Assembly: GCF_036417845.1 (NCBI RefSeq)
Contig: NC_090011.1
Span: 2,128,726-2,192,725 of the forward strand
Source: Apteryx mantelli
Taxonomy: Eukaryota > Chordata > Aves > Apterygiformes > Apterygidae
DNA: 64,000 nt
Direction of reading: 5' to 3'
Shown here piece by piece: positions 47,501 through 58,009 of this stretch. Positions within the stretch are counted from its first letter, which is position 1, and each line of letters begins with the position of its first letter. The translations under genes and the position numbers were made by a program. Under the pieces are notes generated by a model. The model did no database searches and was not told the origin of the DNA. It saw only the letters and a list, made by a program, of their open reading frames with translations.

Positions 47501-49888
47501 GCGGGGCCACGTCCCGCGGCCACGGAGCAGGTGAGACCCCACAGCCGCAGCCGGGGGCCGGACCCTGCAGCCCCGAAGCAGCGCGGGACCCCCCAGCCGT
47601 GGGCGGAGCTGCGGCACCCAGGGAAGCGCTGGGCCGGTGCCGGTGCCGGTGGCAGGAGCGTGGCGCGGCACAGGGCACCCCGGCGTGCTGTGTGCTCCGG
47701 CGCATGGGGAAGCCCGGTGCCGGTGCCGGGTCCCGGTGCTGCACGGCGCGTGGCGCTCCGGCACGCTGCAAGGTCCGGGCGCGTGGGGAACCCGACGCAG
47801 CACCGCATGGGGCCACCCGGCGCGCGGAGGTCCGGCTGCACGGGGAAGCCTGGTGCCGGTGGCAGGTCCCGGCGCAGCACCGCATGGGGCCACCCGGCGC
47901 GCGGAGGTCCGGCTGCACGGGGAAGCCTGGTGCCGGTGGCGGGTCCCGGCGCGGCGCAGGGGGTCCTGGCGCGCTGAGGTCCAGCGCGCAGGGAAGCCTG
48001 GTGCCGGAGCCCAGCGCATCCCGGCGCACTGTGAGGTCCGGTGCACGCAGGGAAGCCCGGTGCCGGTGCTGGGGGCCTGGAGCATCCCGGCACACTGTGA
48101 GGTCTGGCGCACGGGGAAGCCCGGTGCTGGAGCCCAGCGCATCCCGGTGCGCTGAGGTCCAGCACGCGGGGAAGCCTGGTGCCGGTGCCGGGGCCCGGCG
48201 CATCCCGGCGCACTGTGAGGTCCGGCGCGCAGGGAAGCCCGGTGCCGGTGCCGGGGCCCGGCGCATCCCGGCGCGCTGTGAGGTCCGGCGCGCAGGGAAG
48301 CCCGGTGCCGGTGCCGGGGCCCGGCGCATCCCGGCGCGCTGTGAGGTCCAGCGCGCGGGGCCGCGCGGCACGGCGCGGCGCGGCGCAGCTGGAAAGAGTG
48401 ATGCGGGGCGGTGAGTCAAGGTGGTTTCATGGAAAAGGAGCCGTGTGCGCCGAGGCGCCGCTCCCCGCGGAGGAGCCCGCGGCACCGCTCCAGCGCCCGG
48501 CGCCGCCCGCCGCACACGCGTGTGGGGCACGCGCATGTCTGTGTGTGTGTGTGTGCACGCGTGTGTGTGTGGCAGGCGTGTACCTGAGACACCTGTGTGT
48601 GTGTGTGCGCGCGCAGGGTGTCCGTGTGCGCCTGCATCTGTGGGCACACTGTGCCCGTGCGTGCACACGCGTGTCTGCGTGTGATGTGGCTGTGCATGCA
48701 CGTGTGCCTGTGCGTGCGTGTGCCCATGTGTGCACGCGTGTCCGTGCAGCACCTGTGTGTCCACGCAGGCGTGCGTGTGTGCGTGCACGTGTGGGCGCCT
48801 CCAGGTGTGCTCACACCTGGGTGTGCGTGTGCACACGTGTGCACCTGCATCATGTGTGTCTGCACGCACACGTGTGTCCATGCGTGCACACCTGCGCGTG
48901 TGCGCGTCCGTGCACAGGAGCGGGTGTCCGTGCACGCACAGCTGTGTCCGTGCACACGAGCAGGTGCCACCGCGCGTGTGCGTGTGTGTGTGTGCGCACA
49001 AGCGTGTGCTGGTGCCGTCACGCGTGCGTCTCCCCGGGTGCGAGCGCCCAGCGGGGCCGGGAGGGTCCCTGTGCCGGGTGGGAGCTGGGGCCGGGCCGGG
49101 TCTCACCGCGCCGCACGGCTCCAAGCCGCACGGTGCCGCACCGCACCGCGCCGTGTCACACTGCCCCGCGCCGTGCCGCACCGCACCGCGCCGTGTCACA
49201 CTGCCCCGCGCCGTGCCGCACCGCACCGCGCCGTGCTGCACCATGCCGTACCGCACCACGCCGCACCACACCACGCTGTGCCGTGCCACGCTGCCCTGTG
49301 CTGTGCCACACGTCGCCACGCCGTGCTGCACCGTGCCGTGCAGTGCCACACCACACCGTGCCAGCCGGGCCGTGCCACGCCGGGCCACGCCACGCCACAC
49401 CACACCACACCACAGCGTGCCAGGCCGGACCACGCCATGCTGGACCATGCTGTGCCGAGCTGCACCACGCCGTGCGATGCCAGGCCGGGCCACGCCGGGC
49501 CATGCCGTGCCGAGCCAAGCCGAGCCGAGCCGTGCCGGGGGGCAGCGAGGCGCGGCCGCCGCGGGCAGGTGCGCTCAGCGCCCAGGAATGAGCGGCGCGG
49601 GGCGGCTCGGCGGGCCGGGGCCGTTTGCGGTTTGAGGCGCGGCGGCGGCGGCGGCAGCTGCTCGCGCCCCCGAGGCCCCGGGGCGGTGCTCGCCAGGCCC
49701 CGCTCCCCCCACGCCGGGCACCGGGGCTCCGAGCGGCGCGGGCGCGACGGCACGGCCAGGATGCGGGGCTGCGCTGCAGCCGTGCGGGGCAGCGCCCGGG
49801 ACCCCGGCGGGACACCCGGGGGCGCTGGGACCCCCCGCCCCGCGGCATGGGACGCCCCCGGGGGGCCGAGGCAGCACTTACTTGTCAT
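44550..49888 (-). CDS. IL11: IL11, interleukin-11
   Basis: Five coding exons (49888-49882, 47086-46926, 46260-46174, 45847-45689, 44723-44550) join to 588 bases and 195 residues; human IL11 has 199. Exon 1 contributes only MT plus one base before a perfect GTAAGT donor, as the human first exon is also tiny. A signal peptide (CRVLLALLSLWPAPAAAA) precedes ARADLDSVVNLAKALLSDTK, FPAEGEHKLDSLPVLAMGAL, LEPELGALHARLDRLLRRL and SPWAAVQASHAV, each matching a human segment. It should be a secreted four-helix cytokine acting through IL11RA and gp130; the Trp in SPWAAV matches the human site III Trp. Introns hold different minisatellites. Neighbour COX6B2 supports the call by conserved linkage. Confidence 0.94.
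44890..45680. repeat. CCCCAGAGAAGCTCTGCCCC minisatellite, IL11 intron 4
   Basis: Around 20 units of 25-60 bases built on AAGCCCCGCCCACCCCAGAG and CCACATTCAGCCCTGCTG. It contains many GC-box-like CCCCGCCC strings. Confidence 0.85.
46280..46905. repeat. Two adjoining minisatellites, IL11 intron 2
   Basis: 46280-46610 repeats GGGGGGCAGAGCTGGGGGGC; 46620-46905 repeats GTGGGGCAGG, CAGACCCAGGTGGGTC and GGTGCCGTGGGGCAG. No coding signal. Confidence 0.85.
47245..47540. repeat. 65-bp minisatellite, IL11 intron 1
   Basis: Five units join CCACGGAGCGGGGTGAGACC, AGGAGCCACGGAGCG and GGGCCACATCCCGCGG. Confidence 0.9.
47640..48370. repeat. 60-75-bp minisatellite, IL11 intron 1
   Basis: About eleven units join CGCATCCCGGCGCGCTGTGA, GGTCCGGCGCGCAGGGAAGC and CCGGTGCCGGTGCCGGGGCC. 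Regularity increases to the right. Confidence 0.88.
48490..49030. repeat. GTGTGCACGTGTG-rich interval, IL11 intron 1
   Basis: Irregular alternating TG/CG/CA sequence with GCACACGTGTG and GTGCGTGTGC pieces. Z-DNA-prone, with no unit structure. Confidence 0.8.
49115..49560. repeat. GCCGTGCCGCACC satellite, IL11 intron 1
   Basis: 5- and 10-base units (GCCGCACCGC, GCCGTGCCGA, CACCACGCCG) closely related to the satellite at 1-865, with a 60-base higher-order copy near 49141-49230. Confidence 0.85.
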
Positions 49889-50109
49889 GACGGGGCGGCG
49901 GGCGCGGGCGGAGGCGGCAGCGTCCTTCCCCGGGCGCCAGGTAGTGCCGGGGGTCGCGGCCGGGACGCCGGGGCTCCTCGCGGGCTGCGGGCGCCGCGCG
50001 CCGGGGCTGGGGGGGCCGCGCCGCAGCCCCGACCCTTCGCACCTGCGCTGCCACCCCTCGCCGGGGCCGGGGGGGCTGCGGGGCGGCGTGGGGGGGTCCT
50101 GCCCTCGCC

Positions 50110-50285
50110 CCGCGCTCGGGGGCACGCTCACACTCGCTCGCACACTCGCTTGCACGCACACACTCGCTCTCTCGCACACTCGCTGGCGCTCACACACTCG
50201 CTCTCTCGCACAGCCGCTCACTCTCACTCACTCTCACTCACTCACTCTCACTCACTCTCGCTCTCGCTCGCGCTCGTGCTCCCGC
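50110..50285. repeat. CACTCACTCTCGCTCG microsatellite, probable IL11 5'UTR
   Basis: Short CACTCGCT, CTCACTCA and CTCGCT units. On the IL11 sense strand it is GAGTGAG-rich. It lies between the predicted TATA box and exon 1 ATG. Confidence 0.8.
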
Positions 50286-50394
50286 TGGCGCCCCGAGCCG
50301 CCCCGAGCCGCGGAGCGAGGCGGCCGCCGGCGGAGGGCCGTGGCCGGGCGGGCGGGCGGGTGGGTGCGTGCGTGCGGGCGGGCGCCTGTCCCCC

Positions 50395-50485
50395 GCATGA
50401 TGCCCCGCCGCGCTCCGGCCCTTATATCCCGGCGCGGGTCCCGCTATGTGTGTGTTTGCGGATGACACACGTTTGAGTCATGGCT
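50395..50485 (-). promoter_or_regulatory. IL11: IL11 core promoter: TATA box and AP-1 site
   Basis: On the minus strand GGGATATAAG (50430-50421) forms a TATA box and TGAGTCA-type AP-1 sits at 50474-50480, about 45 bases upstream. Proximal AP-1 control is known for human IL11. Predicted start is near 50395. Confidence 0.65.
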
Positions 50486-50579
50486 TTTCCATTCAGCAAC
50501 ACACACACCAGGCGAAGGGAAGGGAGAGAAAAAAAAGCCCGAAAAAAGAAAAAAAGCAAAAAAGCCCCAAACACGCGCG

Positions 50580-51730
50580 ACCACTGCCCGGCGCGGCGCG
50601 GGGGGGGGGGGCCGACGCGCCGGGGCCCCCCGGGCGGGCGCGGGGGGGCGGCGGGTCGCGGCCGGGGGCAGGACGGCGGCGGGGCCGGGCCGGGGCCGGG
50701 GCCGGGCCGGGTCGGGGCAGCCCGGGGCGGGCGGGGCTCCGCGGTCCAGCCCCCGCCCGGCCCCCGCCCCGCCCGCCGCCGCCCCGCGCCGCCGCCGCCG
50801 CCGCCGCCGGAGCCGCCGCTGCGCTGCGAGCCGCGGGCGCGACCCGGGGGGGGTCGTTGCGCCCCGGGGGGGGGGGGGGGTCGCTGCCCCGCAGCCGGGG
50901 GTCACGTCAGTGCCGCCCACGCGCGGCGCCGGGACCGAGCTTCCCCCCGCGGCAGGGCCGGGGCAGCGCGGGGACCCCCCGCTCCACGGGCAGCCGCGGG
51001 GTTCGCTGGAGCCGGGCCCCGACGGACGGGGCCTGCCCGGACGCCGGGGCCCCTGCACCGGGGGGGGGGGGCCGGACTCCTGGGCCCCTGCCCGCGAGGG
51101 CGGCTGAGTCAGGGCGGTGTGAGCGGCCGGGGGGGGGGGGGAGCCCCGTCCCCCGCCCGCCGCGGCGCTTCAAAGCGGCGGCCGGAGCCCGCGGCCCGCG
51201 TGGGCCGGCGCTGCGTGCGCAGCTGCCCCCCCCCCCCAATCCCCCCCCGGGGCAGTTGCACAACGGCCCCGCGCAGGTACCCGCCCCCCCCCCCGCGCTG
51301 ACTCAAAGCCCCCCCGGCTCCGCGCGGCCTCCGAGTCACCGGCCCGGCCGCAGCCGCGGGACCCCCCGGCCCGGCGATGTGTCACCCCCCCCCCCGGGCC
51401 GCCGCGCGCGTCACCGCCGCCCCCCCCCGGCCGCGGGGCTCCCGGGGGGGGGGGAGCGGCGGGGCCCCCGCACCCCCGGGCGGCCTGCAGGTGCCTCGGC
51501 GCGGGGCCCCGGCTGGGGGCCGCTGGGGCAGGGCTGCCCCCGGCGCACAGCCCCCGCGGCGAGGGCGCCCGGAGCCCCCCGGGCGCGGTGGCCGCGTGCG
51601 GGGCGGGGGGCGGCGGGGGGGCGGCGCGGACGTGCGAGGGCCCGGCGGCGGCGGCGGCGGCGGCGGCGGCGTGCCGGGGGGGCCCGGCGCCAAGGCAAAC
51701 ACCCGCTGCGAGGGTAAATATTTGGCTCCC
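50580..51730. promoter_or_regulatory. CpG-rich IL11 upstream region with two more AP-1 sites
   Basis: Dense CpG sequence with TGAGTCA at 51105 and TGACTCA at 51299. Two core-like motifs (CCCGGACGCCGGGGCCC near 51037 and CCGGACTCCTGGGCCCC near 51072) occur. No exon recognised. Confidence 0.45.
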
Positions 51731-52119
51731 AGGTGACGGCGGGCAGCGGCGCTCGCTGCTGGCCGCCCGCCCGCGGCCTCCTGCCCTCACCTGGCGCCCG
51801 CGGCCCGGCCCCGCCGAAGCCTGCGCCGCGCTGTGCCGCGCCGGACGCGCTGCCCGGGGCTGTGGCGGCGGCGTGCGCCCGCGCCGCGCTCCTCTCCCCG
51901 CCGCCGTCCGTCCCTGCGGCGACTCGGCGCTGCCGCCGCCGCCGGACGGCACCTCGGGGGCGCGCGGGTGCCGGGCGGGACGTCTCCGCGCCGAGGTGCC
52001 CCCGGCACCCCCGGGCGGGGAAGCCCCGGCTGCGACCGGGCCCCCGCGGAGGGGCGGTGCGGGAGCCGCGGCAGAGACGGTGGCACCGGGCGGGACGCGG
52101 CTGCGGGGGTGACTCTGTG

Positions 52120-52230
52120 AAGAGCCCCCGATACGGGCGGGAAGGGGGCGACCGCTCGGAAGAGCCTCCGATCCGGGTGGGAAGGGGGCGACCCCTCGGA
52201 AGAGCCCCCGATCCGGGCGGGAAGAGCCCC
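52120..52230. repeat. 48-bp tandem repeat (three units)
   Basis: Three units of GAAGAGCCCCCGATCCGGGC and GGGAAGGGGGCGACC(C/G)CTCG. Confidence 0.85.
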
Positions 52231-52489
52231 CGGGAGCCTGGCACTGCTCAGAAGGGCAGTGAAACCCAACGCTGAAATCCGGGACAACCGGCGGCAGCCA
52301 ACACCGCGCGCTACAGTGAACTGCGGCACGCTGTAACGCTCTGTCGAACAGGCAGAAAGGACTCAAGGGAGGCTGGATGGCTCCCGGCACACGGAGCCCG
52401 TGGGGCTGAGGACACCGGACGCTGCGCGGCCACGCGGCTGGGACGGGCCCCCGTGGCACCCGCTCTGCCAGGTGGCGGAGGGCTGCGTG

Positions 52490-52570
52490 CGTCTGGCTGT
52501 GCGTCTGGCTGTGCGTCTGGCTGTGTGTCTGGCTGTGCATCTGGCTGTGCGTCCGGCTGTGCTGTTGCAC
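52490..52570. repeat. 12-bp CTGGCTGTGCGT tandem repeat
   Basis: Six to seven units of GTCTGGCTGTGC with single-base variants. Confidence 0.9.
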
Positions 52571-54520
52571 AGGGCACGGGGTTGCTGGCACTGTGGCAGT
52601 GTCCGGACACCGCACGGGCCTGGGGAGACCGGTCGCTGCCGGAGGCATGAGCCTGGACCAGGGCGGACGGATGAGCCACACCGCGCCGCGCTGTGCCGCG
52701 CCGCGCCGGGGGGGCTCCACGGCAGGCCGGGTGCCGGCCGCGGCAGGAGCGAGGGAGCGGGCGCCGCAGCCCGGCTTCCCCCTTCCGCCGGCGGCTCCCT
52801 CCGCCTGCCCTGGGGAGGAAGCGGGCAGGGGACGTGCGTCAGGGGAGGCCAGCGCTGACGCCCGAGGAGGCTGCGCGGAGCGCGGGGGCCCTCGAGGACG
52901 CACGGCTGCACCGGCGGCCCCGGCCCCCACTGCCCTCCCGGCGGCCCCCCCGGGCCTCTGCGCCCCCAGGGCTGCCGGCCGCCCCCCGGCCCCCCCCGGC
53001 CGAGCGCGAGCGGGGCGGTGGCGTCAGCGCCGCGGCTCGCACAAACATATGGTTCATATCCGCGGCCCCCCCGGCGCGGCCGCGCACACGCACCGGGGCG
53101 CGCGCACACGCACGCAGGCACACGCGCCCGCCGGCGCTGAATACACAGGAAGCCGGGGCTGCCCCGCGGGGGGGGGGGGGGGCGCCTTTGACGCAAATGC
53201 CCCCGGCCGGCCCTGCCGGGGCAGGCCCCGGCGCACCGCAAGGCGGGGGGGGGGGGGGCTGGCCCCGAGCCCTGAGGTTTGGCCGGGGCGGGCTGGCGGG
53301 GGGACGGACGGGGAGGGGGGCCGGCCGGACAGATGGAGAGCCGCGTGGGGGGAGCCGCGCCGGGAGCCGGGAGCCGGGAGCCGGGCGCGGGGGGGGGGCG
53401 CCCCGCGGTGCTGGCCCCCCCGCCGCCGAGCCGGGGCCCACCCGCGGCGCTGCCCCCTGCCCGGGGACGCCCTGGCCGGGCGAGGGAATCCCGGCGGGCT
53501 GCCCCGCCTCCGCCTGCGTCTAGACATGCCGGGAAGCGCCGGGCCAGGGCGGGCGGGGTCTGGCGCCCGCCCTCGCGGAGCTGATGAGTCGGGCCGCGCC
53601 GGCAGCGAGCGGCGGCCGGGGGAGGCGCGCGGGGCCCCGGCGTCCTGCTCCCCGGGGCGCCCCTGCTCCCGGCCGGGCGGCGCTGCCGGGGCGCCGTTCC
53701 CCGCGGGCCCCGGCGGCCTCCGCAGACCCCCCCGGGCCCCGGTTGGGCTCCGGCACTGCACAGCCCTGCCCGGCGGCTGGCCCGGCTCCGGCTCCGGCAG
53801 CTGAACCCTCCTGAGCGGGAGCACGGACGGGACCTGCCGGCGGCTCCCTGCCCCTCGCCTGCCCAGGGGCTCGGCTCCCGGCCCCCTTCCCCTTTCCTGT
53901 CCCCCCGGAACGGGGCAGGAACCCAGAGTGCCGGCGCCGCTCCCGGCAGCGCTGCTGTCAGGGGCGCTCGGGAAAGGGGGAAGCGGCGCGGTGCCGCTCC
54001 GCTTGGGGAGGCTGTTTGGAGACGGCCACGTGCGGGGCGGCGCAGCAGGGCACCGGGAGGGCAGCTCCGCACATCTCAGCACCACGCGGGCCCTTACAAC
54101 ACCCCCCGACAACCCCTCACAAAACGCGGTATCGATAGGGACACAGTACAACGTGCAGTGTGCGCACAACGCAACGCAACACAACACAACAGCACACCCC
54201 TGGGGTTCGCCGCAGTCCCGCGCAGCACCCGTGGGGAGACGCAGCACCGCACGGTCACGCCTGGGCCGTGGGCCGGTGTTGCGGGGGGGCACGGAGCTCC
54301 CCGCTGGCAGAGTCGTGCAGCGCCGCGCAGCACGCCAGGCCGCGCGCAGGCCCGGTCCTGCCCACTGACCCCTACGCTCCTGGAGGAAAGGTGCGCACCG
54401 CAGCGCAGCCCAGCCCAGCCCAACCCAAGTATGTGGAGCGCGCGGGCTCCTCCGGAAAGCGCCCGCTGAGGCGCACGTTACGGGACATTGCGGCAAGGAG
54501 CAACGGGAGAGGGAGGGAGC
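52570..54520. other. GC-rich spacer without a recognised gene
   Basis: CpG-rich sequence with several long open frames on both strands that read as Gly/Pro/Arg-rich shadows. A less GC-rich patch at 54080-54440 contains ACAACACAAC runs. I see no conserved protein or convincing exon. Confidence 0.5.
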
Positions 54521-54529
54521 CGGTGCGAG

Positions 54530-54730
54530 TACTGTGTGTGTGTGTGCATCACGCGTGTGTGCCTGTGTGTGAGCACATGTATGTGTGCACTGGGGCGGTA
54601 TGTGGCTCTGTGCACCAGCATGTGCAGATGTGTGTGTATATACGTGTGTATCTGCATTTCTACATGTGTGTATGTGTGCATGTGCATCTGTATGTCTGTG
54701 TGTGTGTGGGGGGGGGTCTGTGTGCATTCC
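54530..54730. repeat. TGTGTGTG-rich microsatellite
   Basis: Irregular (TG)n with GTATGTGTGCATGTGCATC pieces. Confidence 0.85.
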
Positions 54731-54879
54731 TCTGTGTGCGTGTCCGTGGCCCTGCGTGTCCGGCTCCCTGGGTGGCTCCGCGTGTCCACGTGGGAGCGCC
54801 CGCGCGGCCCCGGGCTTCCGCAGGCCGCCGCAGCGGCGCCCCCCGGCGGCGCAGCCCCGCACCGCAGCGAGCCCGGCGC

Positions 54880-55078
54880 AGGGCGGAGGGGAGGCGGGGC
54901 CGGAGCGGCGGAGGGGCGGGGCCGGAGCGGCAGGTGGAGAGGCGGGACCAGGAGGCGGAGAGGCGGGGCCGGGAGGCGGAGAGGCGGGGCCGGAGCAGCG
55001 GAGAGGCGGGGCCGGGAGGCGGAGAGGCGGGGCCGGAGCAGCGGAGAGGCGGGGCCGGGAGGCGGAGACGGACAGCCG
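54880..55078. repeat. GC-box minisatellite (GGAGAGGCGGGGCC)
   Basis: About ten units of 16-24 bases, each with a GGGGCGGGG or AGGCGGGGCC Sp1-type box. It could act as a promoter-like element, but no transcript is evident. Confidence 0.85.
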
Positions 55079-55624
55079 GGCACCGCGGCGGCGCCGGGCC
55101 GAGGGGAGCCGCAGCGCGGGGGCTCCCGGGGAGGGGAACCGGGCCCGGGGGTGCCCGGCGCGGGCAGGGCGGCCCCCGGCGAGGCGCGGGGGGGGCAGTG
55201 CCCGAGCCCCCGCGCGGAGGTGAGCGCCGGCCGCGGGGGAGGCGCTGGTCAGCTCCAGGGGGCTCCGGGCTCCCCCCCGCGGGGGCCGGGGCGGGAGGGG
55301 ACGTGGACGCGGCCGCGGCCCCGTTCCCGAGCGCTCGCTGGCTTCTCCCGACGCAGCGTTTCAGAGACAAGGCGCCTCCTCCCCGGGCAAAACGCTCCCC
55401 GTTCCGAACAAGTGGAACTGTCTCGCTCACTGTGTCCGAGAGTCCTGTCGCCCGGGAGCGGCCCGCGGTCCCTCCGGCTGTCAGGGCGCAGCTGCCGCGG
55501 CCGGGTGCCGGGGGCGGCGGCCAGTCCGCTCCCCGCGGAAACGCTCCGGCGGCATCTTCAAGTCTGCGTTAACCGGGAGAAAGAGCTGAGCGGCCTCCTC
55601 GCCTTCCCCGAAAGCAGCACCGAG

Positions 55625-55855
55625 GGACTGGAGCCCCCCGGGCAGCCCCAACGTCCCCTCGGAGCCCCCCGGGCAGCCCCAACGTCCCCTTGGAGCCCCC
55701 TAACCAGCCCCAACGTCCCCTTGGAGCCACCAATGTCCCCTCAGAGCCCCCCAGGCAGCCCCAACGTCCCTTCAGAGCCCCCCGGGCAGCCCCAATGTCC
55801 CCTCGGAGCCCCCCAGGCAGCCCCAATGTCCCCTCAGAGCCCCCCAACATCCCTG
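55625..55855. repeat. 34-bp GGCAGCCCCAACGTCCCCTC minisatellite
   Basis: About eight units; some lack the GGGCAG part. Reads open as Pro/Ser-rich peptide in more than one frame. Confidence 0.85.
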
Positions 55856-56274
55856 TCCCAGGGGATGGAGGTTTTCTGGTGGAGCCCGCGAGCCGGAGGA
55901 AGGCTTGGACGGACGGCATTTCCCTCAGGGGGAAGCGGACAGGGCGTTTCAGGGGCCGAAGCTCTCACCATGCTGCCTGTGGCCTCCGATGCCGGTGCTG
56001 GGGGGAGCGCGGCGAGGGGTTGCTTTGATTTGGGGGCGAAGGGAGAAGAGGGGAGATGGGGAGGGTGGGATGGGGCAGGAGGGAGCAGGAGCTCTAGGGA
56101 GGTGAGCCTGGGGCTGGGTCCCGGCCCGGGGGGGCTGCGGGGGCTGCTGAGGGGAGCTGATTTGGGGGGCTGGTTCTGGGGCGGGGGGGGAAGCCAGGTT
56201 TGGGGTGAGGACCCCCAGTTAGGGGGCTGTGGGGAGGACGAGGGACCATGGCTTGGGAACTGTGAGGTGGAAGG

Positions 56275-56785
56275 GTCCTGTTGGGGTCTCTGAGGGGAGG
56301 TTGGGGTTTCTGAGGAGATATTGGGCGTCTCTGAGGGGAGGTTGGGGTCTCTGAGGGGAAGCTGGGGCTGACTGGGGTCTCTGAGGGGAGTTTGGGGGAT
56401 CTGAGGGGAGTTTGGGGTCTCTGAGGGGATACTGGGGGTCTCTGAGGGGAGTTGGGGGTCTCTGAGGGGAGGTTGGGGTCTCTGAGGAGATTTTGGGGGA
56501 TCTGAGGGGATACTGGGGGTCTCTGAGGGCAGGTTGGGGTCTCTGAGGGGAAAGTGGAGGTCTCTGAGGGGAGGTTGGGGTCTCTGAGGGGAGCTCGGGG
56601 CGCTCTGAGGGGAGTTTGGGGGATCTGGGGGGATATTGGGGTCTCTGAGGGGAGGTTGAGGTCTCTGAGGAGGAAGTGGGGGTCTTCGAGGGGAGTTTGG
56701 GGGATCTGAGGGGAGAGTGGAGGTCTCTGAGGGGAGGTTGAGGTCTCTGAGGGGAGCTCGGGGCGCTCTGAGGGGAGGCTGCTCG
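56275..56785. repeat. 21-bp GGTCTCTGAGGGGAGGTTGG minisatellite
   Basis: About 24 units with T/A variants lie upstream of COX6B2. On the minus strand it reads open as a Pro/Arg/Ser repeat, which I treat as a shadow. Confidence 0.9.
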
Positions 56786-56809
56786 GGGGGCGGGGTCAGC
56801 CCGCTGCGC

Positions 56810-57043
56810 GTTCTGATTGGCTCGGGCTCCCCCTTCCCGCCAAAACACCCCCCTCCCCTGCCCGCGAGGGCGCCGCCACCGTTGCTCCTAACGGCCACGA
56901 GGGGGAGGGGAGGGCGGTGCAGCGCGAGAGGGCTCTCCGCGCTCTCATTGGCTCGCGCCCTCGGCGGCGGGAAGGGCTCGGCCAATGGGAGCGCTGGCCG
57001 CGGTGCCGTGGGCGGGCCCGGCTCTGAGGGAAGAGAGGCAGCC
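56810..57043 (+). promoter_or_regulatory. COX6B2 promoter
   Basis: CCAAT boxes at 56816 and 56947 (reverse) and 56982 (forward), plus GC boxes, immediately upstream of the first coding exon. Confidence 0.6.
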
Positions 57044-57902
57044 ATGGCGGCGGGTGCCTGCGAGGGTCGCGGTCGCGGTCTGGGGTTGTGTGGAGGGGGG
57101 GGATCGGGCAGGCCTGGAGGGGGACCGGGCCGAGGGTTATGTGTGAATGTGGGGGGAGCCCGGTGGGGCAGGCGCCTCCCTTCTGCGCTGGCGCCATCTG
57201 GGCCGTGTGACAGTGGGGCCGCAGCGGCTGCTGTGGGCAGGGTCCGAGCCGGGGCTCTGGGGTCCCCACAGCTGAACCTGCCTCCTTCCCCGCAGCCGTG
57301 CAGTGTGTCTCGGACGCCGGGGACAAGAAGGGTCCCAGGGGAGCCCTGAGCCATTACTTGACGGCCCCGTTCGACTCCCGCTTCCCCAACGCCAACCAGA
57401 CCCGCAACTGCTTCCAGAACTACCTGGGTGAGTCTCGGGGGAGGCCGCGGGGTACCCAGGGGTCTCTTATTGCGCCTGGGGAGCCGGGATTTGGGGGGCA
57501 GAGGCATCTTGTCTGGGAGGGACAGGGGTGCTTGACCCCTCACTGATGCCCCCGCAGACTGTCACCGCTGCATGAAGACCCTGACGGCAAAGCGCCGGGA
57601 CGTCACCCCGTGTCTCTGGTACTTCCGGGTCTTCAAGTCCATCTGCCCCACTTTTTGGGTAGGTAGGGCAGGGCCCAGGGGCGGCTTGGGACTGGGAAGC
57701 CTGCGTCCCCCTTCTTCTAGCTCCGCGTGGCTCCGTGAGCCAGGCCTGCTCTTCCCCGAGCGCCTGGGCCGGGATCCGAGCCGGTGCCCTCAGGTGGACA
57801 TGCGCCTGCCGCCAGGCCCTCCACCCTGTCCACGCGTCTTCCTCCCAGATCCAGTGGTGGGATGAGCAGCGGGAAGAAGGAACCTTCCCCGGCAGGATCT
57901 AG
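57044..57902 (+). CDS. COX6B2: COX6B2-like cytochrome c oxidase subunit 6B
   Basis: Exons 57044-57053, 57296-57427, 57558-57658 and 57849-57902 join to 297 bases and 98 residues. The core [51 protein letters not shown] and [15 protein letters not shown] matches the COX6B family. The CX9C (CFQNYLDCHRC) and CX10C ([12 protein letters not shown]) pairs are present, as needed for disulfide-linked folding in the mitochondrial intermembrane space, where the subunit caps complex IV. The N-terminus is longer than in COX6B1 (86 residues). Assignment to COX6B2 rather than COX6B1 rests on linkage to IL11 and on the YFRV segment. The first exon is short and depends on a G/GTGCC donor, so the first four residues are less certain. 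Confidence 0.85.
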
Positions 57903-57995
57903 GCCCAGGCACCAGTCGGACTGAGCGACCCTAGGCATCCCTGGCTCCGGCCTCCTTCCCCGCCGCGGGGACATCCGCGCTCGCTGCCGCCTCAC

Positions 57996-58001
57996 AATAA
58001 A
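57996..58001 (+). terminator. COX6B2: COX6B2 poly(A) signal
   Basis: AATAAA about 95 bases after the TAG stop. Confidence 0.85.
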
Positions 58002-58009
58002 GCGCCTGT

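Noticed and set aside
54080-54440. Possible old transposable element in the less GC-rich patch
   Set aside because: No terminal repeats, target-site duplication, poly(A) tail or recognisable coding segment could be seen.
55834-57543. Minus-strand frame of about 570 residues rich in SPQRPQPPLRDP
   Set aside because: It translates the 21-base minisatellite and the COX6B2 antisense strand; no independent evidence of a gene.
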